A DNA stretch of 64,000 bases, taken from contig CAXAMN010022707.1 in the NCBI GenBank assembly GCA_963970005.1, forward strand, positions 931,423 to 995,422, given 5' to 3'. The notes beneath the pieces were generated by a model, which was not told the origin of the DNA, did no database searches, and was given only the letters and a program-made list of their open reading frames with translations. Positions 42,738-53,241 of this stretch are shown piece by piece. Source of the stretch: Durusdinium trenchii. Lineage: Eukaryota > Sar > Dinophyceae > Suessiales > Symbiodiniaceae. The position numbers were made by a program, and so were the translations under genes. The stretch's first letter is position 1, and each line of letters opens with the position of its first letter.

Positions 42738-43270
42738 TTGCATTGGTGTGGGCTGAACTGTCCTTGCTCTACTCGTATTACCTTTGCACACTTGTACCTA
42801 GATTTTTCAGTCACAACAAAATCAATTGCTCCAGTCAACATGGCCCCCGGAAAAGCTCGTTCTTGGAAGGGGGTCTCTGATTTTAGATTACAAGACGTTT
42901 CCAAAGAAGCTGACGCTAAGGGTCCTCAGACCTTGGCGGCACAGTCAAAATTGTCATTCTCTGTCTCAAGTGGCTACACGCCCAAGGCGTGTATCCTTTT
43001 GGCCATGACCGGGAACAGATTAATCGCACAGATGAGCTTAACTGGATTGGCATCAGAGGCTGGTTTCCTGCCCTGAAGGGGAGACCGAAACTTGCTTCTG
43101 GCTTCGATTCAGCTTTAGCTCTTGATGCCTACCTCAAACAGGCTTCACCGCCTTCCCGCCATTTCAACCTGCATTGGCGTGTTTCTGGTTTGCCCGTGCC
43201 AGAACACCCCGAGTCTTTGAATTTGTCGTTCGATCAGATTGTGCGTTGCATTTTGGACCAGCAGCAATGA
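42738..43270 (+). pseudogene. Frameshifted ORF of unknown origin
   Basis: Two natural-looking frames follow one another. The first contains KARSWKGVSDFRLQDVSKEA and the second, from about 42990, contains TDELNWIGIRGWFPALKGRP and LNLSFDQIVRCILDQQQ with TGA at 43268-43270. They overlap near 42990-43070 in different frames. Codons are less GC-biased than in host exons, and there is no intron for over 500 bases. This fits a retrocopy or transposon-derived ORF with one frameshift. No motif is recognised. Confidence 0.4.
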
Positions 43271-44825
43271 AGTTCACTTCGTGCATTTGAGCATTGTCTT
43301 CTCATGGAAGATTTGGTCCGTTTGCTTGCCGACCTTGCATTGCCTCGTTCGTGTTCCAATTTGTAATTAGTTCCCATTAGGCTGTTGGTGCGTGAACACT
43401 GACCAACTGTCTGGAAGTGAATACCACTCTACTTCACTTCGTTAAGATGCAAAGCGGAAAAAAACCCACTGTTACTGGTAATGTGATACAATACCCAATT
43501 AAGATCAATTAAGTACCAACTTCTAGTCCAGTCCAGTACCCATACTATTATACCCAATATTAGTTGTTGCCAGTCGATATAGTATATTATATCTCTCTGT
43601 GAACCAAAGTACTCGCTAAACTTGTTCGTTTTCATTTCATTCATATGAAGGTACCGTACTTTAAAAGATCGTACTTTACTTGTCTATAAGCACCTCGAAT
43701 CAGACCTACCACTAGACCCTCACATCCTAGCAACAACCAGGCCTGTCGAATCCGCTCCACTCCACCCATCCCCACGTTCCGTCACCCTAGAATGGACATG
43801 ATCCCCTCTTGCGTTCTGTTGGTGTTTGCTTGATCAACGCAAAAAAATGCAGGAACACACATATCAGACTTTCTGCAAGGGAAGTATGGGAACAGGACAG
43901 CTCCTCCAAAGTTTGCCAATGTGGCCACTTGCTTCCAACAGCTGGAAGGAATCACACCTGTGAATCTGGAGGATGTTCCGGCGGTTGAGCAAGCAAGCGG
44001 AAGGGGTTGAAACTATCCTCGGAAGGGATTGTGCATCACTACATTGACAAGGAGGGAAAAGAAAGTAGCTGGTGATGGAACAAAAAATGCGCGGAGAGCA
44101 GGTGTGCAGAGTTGGGCAGTATAAGCAGTCCATATAGAGATGTACTAGATAAAAACTAGTTTCCAAGGTATATATCTATAGATGAACTGGCAACAGTTTT
44201 TGGCTCTTGGCCCAGGTAACATGCCCCCCGGCGCGTGTGGGCTTATGCTTTTGGTGAAACCATGGTTTTCAGTCACAGGATCAGACAAAGGCATTTCTTC
44301 ATGGGAGGGAGATGAGATACTGATGAGACCAAAATTTTTCTTGCCGTGGCTTCGCCCAGTTTGTTAGTCTTTCCCACAAAAGAAAAGAGCCTTCGGGGAG
44401 GGAAAAAAAGAATCGCGAACTTTCCCAGCTCCTGCACTGCCCACACCTGGACTGAGGAAATCTCTGCTCGCCTTCATGACGAAGGTGACTTGGAAACGAC
44501 GTTTTCTTCGTCCATACCATGGCCGGGCAAAGTGCTTCCACCGGAAAACGCGCATGCGTGACGCGTGGTGCCCTAAGCGGGCACCAGTGACACCTCAATG
44601 GTCGGAATGGGGTATCAACCGCATTTCTTGGAACTCCAGAGACCTTTATACCAGATCGGCATCCAAGTATTTTTGCACTGCAATGGGGTTTAAATTTAAA
44701 TGTGTCTTTGCTTTAAACACTTCCTTCACTCCTTTCGCTTGCACAAACCCTGACACACCGGGTGGCGCTCGTCTTCGGGCGCCCTTCGCTCGTCGTCTTC
44801 GGACGACCGAGGTGAAGTCTGGCAG

Positions 44826-44886
44826 ATGCTGGTTGAAGAGGGTCTCGACCGGAAAAGTCTCAGTGAGCAGCTTCAGACGACACGAG
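44826..44886 (+). CDS. Possible internal exon, unknown protein
   Basis: After AG (ctggcag) the frame reads MLVEEGLDRKSLSEQLQTTR, then a GC donor (gcagtt). It is charged and helical with exon-like codons. The frame continues open beyond the donor, so the 3' edge is uncertain. A small GTCGTC-TTCG-GACGAC hairpin precedes it at 44792-44807. Confidence 0.4.
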
Positions 44887-45648
44887 GCAGTTCCAAAGAC
44901 GAGAAAACCATCAGAATCCCAGGAAAACTCTCTGATTTGTTTTGTTTTGATTTTGTTGTGTTTCGTTTGGTTTTGAACGCGCGATGAGGTTTTCGTTTGC
45001 TCTCCTGCGCAACCAAGTCAGCCATGTCGGGAATCATTAAATCAGAGTCCTTTCCAAGTTGTTCATTTGGTATATTTGGTTTACTTCTTGAAGAGTTGCG
45101 GAAGGACCCTTTTTGTCAGCTTGGATCCATGTTTGGTGATTTCGAGCCTCCAACGTCAGCCCGCAACAAACGCCACGTGTTCAGGCCCAGGTTTAGTGTT
45201 GAACCTCGTCTACTACAGATTTTCGTTGGCAGCGTTCGCAGCACACATGCAAAAACACATGAATTTCCCTCAAACTATGTTGGTTCGAAAGATGCTCTAT
45301 CAATTGAATCTTTTTCAATACGAGATTATACAGGGTCTTCGATCCAAAACGGTTGGGCCGGATTAGGCCGGTGGACCACGGTTCAGCCGGTTCGTCTCGC
45401 GCCGGTTCAGGTTCAGTGGCTGAGAGTCTTGGGCCGGTGAGAGAGCTCAAGGCATATTTGCTGTGCCATGAGCTTTGCAGGAACTACCGCGGTGGTGGTG
45501 GGGAAGCAAGATCGAAAGACCTGTTTGGCCAATCGGGTGAACATAGGGAGTACTTGTCAGTAAAAGCAATCGCTTTGCAGTGTCACGTGTGATCCATGCT
45601 TCAGACACAAATGCGGGTCTTGTCTTATACAGATCACCAGCTCACCAG

Positions 45649-45822
45649 CTTGGAAGCCTGGCAAGCAGGATTTGTGGATGGAAGGCCTTTCATCAGCACT
45701 TGGCAGCCCTGCTAAGCGGCACCAAGCAGCTGAGTACTGAGCAGTTCTTGGAGAAGCTGGCTGAGCACCCCGAGTTAGAAAGCCGACAACTGCAGGTGCG
45801 CGAGTTCCGCGAGTTCGAGTGA
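45649..45822 (+). CDS. Terminal exon, unknown protein
   Basis: After AG (cagctcaccag) 57 codons run to TGA (45820-45822). Segments WKAFHQHLAALLSGTKQLST and EQFLEKLAEHPELESRQLQ then VREFREFE have very strong exon-type codon use (CTG, AAG, CAG, GAG, CAC). The product ends in a charged helix. No family is recognised. The GTGCGC after CTGCAG could instead be a donor, making this internal. Confidence 0.62.
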   Translation, partial: LGSLASRICGWKAFHQHLAALLSGTKQLSTEQFLEKLAEHPELESRQLQVREFREFE

Positions 45823-46178
45823 AATCAAGCCATTGAATTGCACAGCATGGCACTCAGATGAGAGATAAGACTGAATCGATGATGAACACCGTATAGATCA
45901 GTACAGTGTATTATTCAATTTACTATAATCATATGATACAAGAATTACACGTTCCATGTGAAATCACCCAACATGTCCTGATTTTGTGTTTTTCATCTCT
46001 TCATCTCTCTTCGGTTTACTCCCAGGATCTGAAGCTGCTTCTCCGACCCCTTTTGGTCCAGAAATATCGGACCAAAACCGCTACAGCTGACTATACACTT
46101 CTCATTTATTTGTTTTGAATTTTGAATTCTTCGTCCCCACTAACTCCCACGGCCTCACGCCCTCTCCACTGGCTGAAG

Positions 46179-46247
46179 GGGGAGCTTGGGAACTTTGCGC
46201 AGCAGTGGATCCATGGCCTCGGCGCGCCAGAAGTGCACGCCACTTGA
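46179..46247 (+). CDS. Possible terminal exon
   Basis: AG|G (tggctgaag) then GELGNFAQQWIHGLGAPEVH and TGA at 46245-46247. Codons are exon-like. It is too short to classify. Confidence 0.38.
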   Translation, partial: GELGNFAQQWIHGLGAPEVHAT

Positions 46248-47082
46248 CGGATGGGGAGGACATGTTCCACGGAACTGGTGCAGACCGTTGTGCGGACAGT
46301 TGCGCCAGAGAAGATGGGGTTTCCGAGGGTTGAGGAGCTGGACATCATATGACAGAATGTTTTTTTTGTGTGTCGTTGATCATGTTTCTTTCTATATTAA
46401 GAGAACACACATCCTTCTGAGGAAGATTTGTACATTCCACTTCCAGTAAGCAAATCCAAGTAATGGGGATTTGCAGCTCAGTGATGAGACTTGGTTACTT
46501 GGAATTTCATTAATAGGTTCCCAGCATGTACATGACCATGGATGAGATGTCCAACATAGCTATTATGTTGGGGCAAAGCTGATGCAGAAGGTCGCTCATC
46601 ATCCTCATCAAATCTCTCCGAGCTCGTTCAGTTTGCCAATGTTCATTGTTGGAAGACCCTCATGTCTAAAATTGTCACCCTAGCATTGATAAGACCCTTG
46701 TTTTGCAGGATAGGACTGATAAGACAGGACAGGAACTTATTGGGTGGTTGATAGTTCAACACAAGCTATTCAGGTTCAAGAAACGTCTAGATCCAATCGT
46801 GCCAACCCGGCCACCAGCCAAAACTGCCCCAAAAACAATCCACCCCAACTCCCATCTATATAATCTCTTCAGGTACCAAGTTGCTACCACTAGTTCCATA
46901 CCTTGAAACCATGGTTCCTTCGATATGCCCCCGAAAATGGTTTTCCCACCACCAGCGTTCAGCTGGATATCATCCCCCAAACGACCCTCCCAATCGTACT
47001 TGGGCACGCGGCTAGACAATACTTTCCCTCGCTTTTGGGGGGGCTTTTCCCTTTGCAAAAAACGACAACAGCCCGCTCGGAG

Positions 47083-47182
47083 GTCGGCTGGTTCTACAAT
47101 CGCGCCTTCCATCGCTTGGAGTTCGTCGCCTCACAAATTCCCTTGGAGCCCTTGGCAAAGCAGATGGAGCGGAGCGGCGCAG
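47083..47182 (+). CDS. Internal exon, unknown protein
   Basis: AG|G (cccgctcggag), phase 0. The frame reads VGWFYNRAFHRLEFVASQIP and LEPLAKQMERSGA. It ends one base into a codon with a GT donor (gtgcgc). Codon bias is strong and the composition is natural (aromatic residues, then a charged helix). No family is recognised. Confidence 0.55.
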
Positions 47183-48661
47183 GTGCGCGTCGTACGCCGA
47201 GCAACGTTGGTCTCCGGACCACGGATTCCTTCGCCCTTCGGGTGCGAAACCGGACGCGAACCGAGTAAGGGGCGAAACGACAAAAGGCCTTACGGAACCA
47301 GGTGCGCGACGGAACGGAACTAAAGGAAGAACATGGAAGACCAACAGCTTTGGACAGAAGAGGGGATTGCAGATGCTTCGGTGCAGCCATGGTTTGTTTC
47401 GGGGCATCCGTGCGAGTCGACCTGCCTCGTAGGTACCGGGTGCAGGTGAATTCGCAGTCCTTCCTGCTTTACTCAGTCCGTCATGTTCCAGTTGACATCA
47501 TGACGTCAGGTCCAGGCATATAGCATGACCTCTCCTGATCGTCTCACACGTCGGACGTACCGGTCCGAGACGACCTGGTTGGACCGGTGGAAAAGCCGAG
47601 TTGGTGGCGAGGTTGGGCCTATAGTGAGTATAGGAACAGTAGTAACTAATGGGTGAGGGCGCCAAAGCTTCGCATGATTCCATCATATCCCCTAGCAGTA
47701 ATTTGAGCAAATCTCCGAAGAGGCAAAACAAGAATCTCAAAAGGAGCCGAAGGCAACCAACGGCTGTGCAATGGACAATTTAGATCAAATAAGTTTTTGT
47801 GTTTTTTTTTTCCCGGGCTCTAAACGCTCGAATTACTCTATAACCCGCAGAAGCAAGTCAAGGGTTGAGAATAATTTCGGGATGTTCCCTTATCATTCCA
47901 GGTGCCACTTTGTCACCTGAAAACCTATTTGAGACCTCAGACCCCTCCATATGAGGGTTCGACCCCAATATGGTCCAGGGTCGCGTTTGGGTGCACATGT
48001 TGTCCGCCAATCTCGAAGAGAGCATTGACATGGTGGAGCATTGATGTCCCGATTCATCAGAGAGTCCCAAACACATCTTTGGTGCACGCGCCTAAAGAGT
48101 GGGTCGTATGCTTTTGAACCAAAGTAGCAAATGGAAGAGAGGAACATCAAGTTGACTAAAACCTATAGAGATGCCTCTAAAGCCTTTTGTTTCATCTATA
48201 TGTCGCCCCAAGCTGCACCTAATTACTTGTACTTCCCTATAGCCATTCTATACTACTTGTGTCCAGCACATTGACTTTGATGATTTGGAAAGTAAACGTC
48301 CTTTCAATCTGGAGAACCTTAAGATTTCACCAAGATCTCGTTTCTTCCAGGTGCCAGCTGGTTTTCTTCCTTCAGTCTTGGTTTCACAAGTACAGTGGTG
48401 TCAATGGCGCTGGCACCCGAGATTGCTTAGATAGATATGGGTGTCCATAGACAGATGGGTGACCGAAGTCGCGTCTCCAAGCGCTCCAGGCTCGCGCAGA
48501 ACCGCTCCCGCCGCGGCGTCCGCGGCGTCCGCGGCGTCTGCACCGCGCAAAGAAGCGCGGGGAATCGGCTTTGGCTATGCGGGCGAGGCACGAGTGGACG
48601 GAGCGAATACAACATGTGAAGGAAATGAATTGAATATGATCGAATACAAGGACGCTGACTT

Positions 48662-48736
48662 CAGTAGCTTACTAGTAGCGATGCCCTTTGCTACTAGTAG
48701 CGATGCACGTGTTACTAGTAGCTTAAGTAGCTACTA
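48662..48736. repeat. ACTAGTAG repeat (family C)
   Basis: Three units: TTACTAGTAGCGATGCCC, GCTACTAGTAGCGATGCACG and TTACTAGTAGCTTAAG. It is followed by an (AT)n run at 48746-48762. Confidence 0.8.
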
Positions 48737-49233
48737 TAGAACATGATATATATATATATATAATGAAACATAAATCAATGGAGGAAATGCTTGTCATTCG
48801 TCAATTGCTTAGTTGGAAGACCGAACGGTATAGTCCACCATGAATCATCGGCAACACAGTCAACTGCGCAGTTGAACTATGTTGAAGTTCTGGAATCTCG
48901 CAGCTCAATTCGTATCAAATCCTGTAAGGTTTAATTCCTCACATGTTGCAGAACAAGCGCTTTGCCGCCAGGTTTACTTACTGGGAAGATGTTCGTTGGC
49001 GGCCGTGGCTCCCAAAATCGGGTCCCCCTTATTTCCACCCCCCACCCTCCTGCCATGGGCTTTGGTCCGAAAACTATCCAGTGAAGTGGAAAGAACAACG
49101 CTGGTCACTCCCTCTTTCTCTTTTGCCTCGCAGAAACCAAACCGCTTCTCTGGCCGCCGCGCAACACGGACGTCGTCCGCGTTTCTTCGTCCGAAACCGC
49201 GTTCCCTTTCGGACGGACGATGGACGTCAGCAG

Positions 49234-49356
49234 GTCGAGGACTTCGTCACGGGTGCCCAGCAACGCTTGGCCGAGCGAGCACGCCATGTTCTCGGATGTC
49301 AGAGCGAGAGCAGCGGAGACCTCAGCGCGAGCGGCGGAGACATCGCGCTGGCGAAG
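49234..49356 (+). CDS. Likely internal exon, unknown protein
   Basis: AG|G (gacgtcagcag), phase 0, 41 codons reading VEDFVTGAQQRLAERARHVL and SSGDLSASGGDIALAK, then a GT donor (gttggg). The minus strand is also open with good codons (LGQALLGTRDEVLDLL). I prefer + because both splice sites fit and the better genes here are all +. Confidence 0.45.
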
Positions 49357-50138
49357 GTTGGGAGAGGAGTGGGAGTGAGGGTAGCCTGGTAGAAGCCTTC
49401 TGGGAGTGGGTGCGTTCGTGGGTTTCTCTTGAAAGTGGATGTGTGTGCATGTTGGGCGGAGAATGGGATGAGAATTGACTATATATAGTTGATACACTGT
49501 TAATCTTCACTTGGGTTGCCTCATGAGCCGATCAGAGCAGAGGTTAAAACCACTTGAAGACGAATCAAAAGGTAGGAAGGAGCCCAGGGCCATCACAAAT
49601 GAGATGAACATCATGTACCTGGGCACCTGGACCGTTACGGAGTTTGCACTGAAAAAGGACGTCGAACCTGGATTCTGAAGGTAACCTGAGTCCACAGGAG
49701 TTCCTTTAGTTACAATGAGTTCCATGGAGGACAGGGTGCGATCCATGGCGTAAGTCGGGGTGTTCTGGAGTCACACCATCCACTCACTCAACTGGAGTCA
49801 CACCTGGTCGGTGTCTCTTGCTAATCCCAGTTCACCACGGTTTCACGTCTCGTTTTAATAAAAAGAGGATCCTTTTCAGACCTTATACCCTGGTGCCCCA
49901 GTCAAAAGCTGGCGCTTCGCAACTGACGGTCCTTCCATCGTTCCTGTAAAACAACATGTTCAACTGCTTCACGTCTCACCCAGTCGCCGGACATGCGTGC
50001 CTGACTCATCTAAACCACGCTGACCACGCTGACCACCTCCCAACAACCATTGACATCTCCCTCGCCTCCTTCACCGTCCCAACCAGTTCCGCCGCTAACC
50101 TGACCTGTCCTCCATACGATCGCTCACGTCATTGGGAG

Positions 50139-50244
50139 GTCTTGCGAAAGTATTGGCGCGCTCCACTGACCGTTGAGATTCACCTCTCGACGCACAGTAC
50201 GGGCCGTGTGCAGCTGGAGCTCGGTCAGCTCGGTGTCGAGCCAG
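50139..50244 (+). CDS. Possible internal exon, unknown protein
   Basis: AG|G (cattgggag), frame VLRKYWRAPLTVEIHLSTHS then GRVQLELGQLGVE, with a GC donor (gcggga) after CCAG. Alternating residues (TVEIHLSTHS, RVQLELGQL) suggest beta strands. No family is recognised. Confidence 0.45.
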
Positions 50245-50361
50245 GCGGGACCGGACATGTCGCGGGGCTGGCATCGCTATACCCGGTGTCCTGTTTGGAG
50301 GTCCCTGCAAAAGGTGTAGGGCCTTCCATGGTGACCCCTTTGAAGGTATTGTGTTTTTGTT

Positions 50362-50438
50362 GGGACCCTCCTGTCGGGGTGCCCAGTGGAAGCCAGGTGG
50401 ACTACTAATCCAGCCAGGACACCCCGACAGGGTCCTGG
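50362..50438. mobile_element. Small inverted-repeat element (77 bp)
   Basis: GGGACCCTCCTGTCGGGGTG on the left is opposed by CACCCCGACAGGGTCCTGG on the right, imperfect by one short indel. The right end GGTCCTGGT resembles MITE family B. Confidence 0.6.
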
Positions 50439-50444
50439 TAGGAG

Positions 50445-53100
50445 TATTCTTTCCATCACGAGTTGGTCCTGCGGTGGTTGGCTGATGGCAAACATGCCCA
50501 AAGCCACGGTTCAACATGGGTCTGATGGGCACTACTTAGGGATCGCGATTGAACACCCATTGGATGGTCCAGGTTTTATTTAATCGTTTGTTTTGAGCAG
50601 GTGTTCTACTGACAAGCTTAATCGTGTCGATGCAACCACATCTCACCTGGGTTTTCAGCGGTTGGGCAGCCTGTGCGGCCTGTGCCCATGACCTGCAGTA
50701 GCCCGAGAGATTATTACCCTTTTAGAGAAAAGCCTGCAGAAGCATCATCCACTTTTTTTTAAAACATAAAACACTCTACCCGACTCGAAATCCAGTTCGA
50801 TGTTTGCACACCGAAGTGAAGGAAATGACAAAAAATCGGGTCACTTGCAAAGAACATCAGTCTTTTACTCCCAGGGCTTTGAGATCAACCTGAGAGAATT
50901 TCGCTGAAATGGTTTGCGAACGCACTTTCCATTCGTATACGTGCAAGAAAGGGCGAGATGGAGATGGATCTTCAGTTGGATTTCAGTGTTTCAGGGATGT
51001 TGGGGTCTCTGATTTGAGGGAGATAGCAGCTTGGGTGTGTAGCTTTCTGTGTCCACACGTTTACCCATCGTCTACCAGGGGTTCTCCATATTAAATATCA
51101 CCTATTTCATAGGGCTCTTTCATTTCACTGGCACTTTCAGTTCACCACCAGCCGCCAGTCATGAGCAGCTGGGTCTTTCCTCCCGATGTGCCGCGTGTGA
51201 AGGAGGAGGCAGGAGGGGGCTTCCAAAAACTGGCTCATGCTTCTAGGGCCGCTCTGAACTAATAACACACACATCTTTTGGGGAGTTTACCGCGACCAGC
51301 AAGGGATAAGAAAAGCAATCAGCGCCAAACACAAGCATATTCATGGTACTCGTAGCGGCAGTCTTTCCATAGCTTTTTGTTTGATCATGACCATGGAAAA
51401 GCCTCTCAGATGACTATAGTCGTATGTACATCAACCATCTCGGTTCGCCCTCGCTGAAGTCCTGAATTTATCATCCAAATGATGTCTCAACTCTCAACTG
51501 ATACTTCTTTGCCAATGCCTGACAGCATGGGCTTCCGGTAGCTATTGGAGTTGGTTGGCACCAGTCCCATCACGGACTGTTGCAGCATGTGAAGGACTTG
51601 CCTCCTGTGACATGCCTGGTGAGCCAATGGCCCTTGGCGAAGCTAGTCCTGGTGCAACCCGCTGAATGGTGGCAAGGCCTGCTATGACCCGGAGAAAGTG
51701 AGTCCGCACTGGACGACTGGTTTTAATGGCCGAAGATCATCACCTGGCCGCCCTGGCCAACCCTTTTGGGGGGGGGGACAAAGGTGACACCCCACTTGAA
51801 CAGATGACTATTATAGGTCCAGCAACCAGTTCTATTTGGTGTTGACTAAAGTAGTCTACGGCATGCTTTGTTTGATAGTGTACTTGAGTTTAGCAACAAA
51901 TAAATACCGCCGCTCAGGGTGAAAGGAGCCGTGAAGTTTGATCGGGTGAAATAGGCTCGAATACCTCCTGATTGACAGGAGGAACTGGTGTGTGTGTGTG
52001 TTGTTGTTTTTTTAATTCAGAGGTCAATGATGAAATTGTTCCATCATAGACGGGTGAAAGATGACATTTAACAGACCAAACTTTAGTCATTTGATGCGAA
52101 CAATGTGGATTTGTATTTTACTAGGGTACACTTCCCACGAATTGGGTTCTGGTCTATGTTCCTTCAACAATGTCAAACAGGGGTCTCCATTCTAATATAC
52201 ACACACACCCAAGCTGCTCAAAAGTCAACCCTGCCCCGACTTGAACGCCAGGTGTTTTGGAAAAGTCTAGCAATCCGGCGGCGGAAGCGGATGCCGCGAA
52301 GGTGATGCATTTCACTTTGAGCTGTGAAAGGGATGCGTTTTCCAAACAATCACTAGTACTGTTTGAGCTATGGTTCGGTCAAATGCACCAGCAAGCCTGT
52401 GGTACTTGTAGATTGAGATCGTTCATGCGACTCGCACTGTCACTGGCCAGTATGGAGGCCGGCCTCTCCACATAAAATCCAGCACCAGCTTGAACACACA
52501 TTGATTGCTATGATCAGGCCGGTGATCCTTTCACAAGTCTGAGGACCTTGTAAACTTGACAACATTTGACAACACGGTCCTGTTTGCCCTGGCACATCCC
52601 TCTACCAACATGCTATAGATTTGAAACTGGGGGTCCAGTTTCTCTCAGTCTCCACCTTTTTGAGAATGTTTTGGCGGAAGAAAAGAAACATATGAATGAG
52701 ATTCATTCTGGTACCAGTTCCGTGGACTCTGCCCATTTGTCTTGTTCTCAACGCCCTGCAGCTTTCCAAATCTCTGAAGGTACCTAAAACGTTGAGAACG
52801 ATTTAGAGAAATCTCGATTTAGCGGGTGCTTATCAAACAAACTATACCAACGAACATCCCGCAACTCACGCAAAAAATGATGAACATCCCGCATCAAACA
52901 CACGTCGCGCTATAACCCACAAGCCACAAATCCAGTCGTAGAATGTCGTACTTTGCAATGTTTCCAAATGGAATCCAAGTGGAACAGTGGATCGCGAGTC
53001 ACGTGGCCATAACGATGAACGCACGATGAAACCACTGAAAAAAACGGAAAAAGAAACACTCGACTTTTCTTTTGGGAGAATGACTATCTCCAGGATTTGA
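50445..53100. other. No strongly supported gene
   Basis: Mixed sequence with poly-T, G-run (51766-51778) and CA/TG microsatellites near 51990 and 52198. One tiny exon candidate lies near 52249-52300 (AG|GTG ... GAAG|GTGATG), in which two frames are open. I do not call it. Confidence 0.5.
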
Positions 53101-53148
53101 GCACCGAATTGCTGCCTTTTTGGGGCCAACTCCGGTCCATCCGGTGCG

Positions 53149-53241
53149 ATGGCCGCGTGGCCGCTTTCGGTCATCGAGGTGCTGCAAGAGTTGGCGACGC
53201 AGGGGCACTTGGGCAATCAGATGCTGCACAAGGCCTTGCAG
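53149..53241 (+). CDS. Likely first coding exon, unknown protein
   Basis: ATG at 53149, then MAAWPLSVIEVLQELATQGH and LGNQMLHKALQ up to a GT donor (gtggag). About 90% of codons end in G or C, the highest of any exon here. An in-frame TGA lies 51 bases upstream. The two-helix pattern is faintly like an organelle helical-repeat protein, but no repeat can be shown. Confidence 0.55.

Noticed and set aside
48441..48620. Ala/Pro-rich open island around GCGGCGTCCGCGGCGTCC
   Set aside because: A short tandem GCGTCCGCG repeat inflates GC bias; all frames are open.
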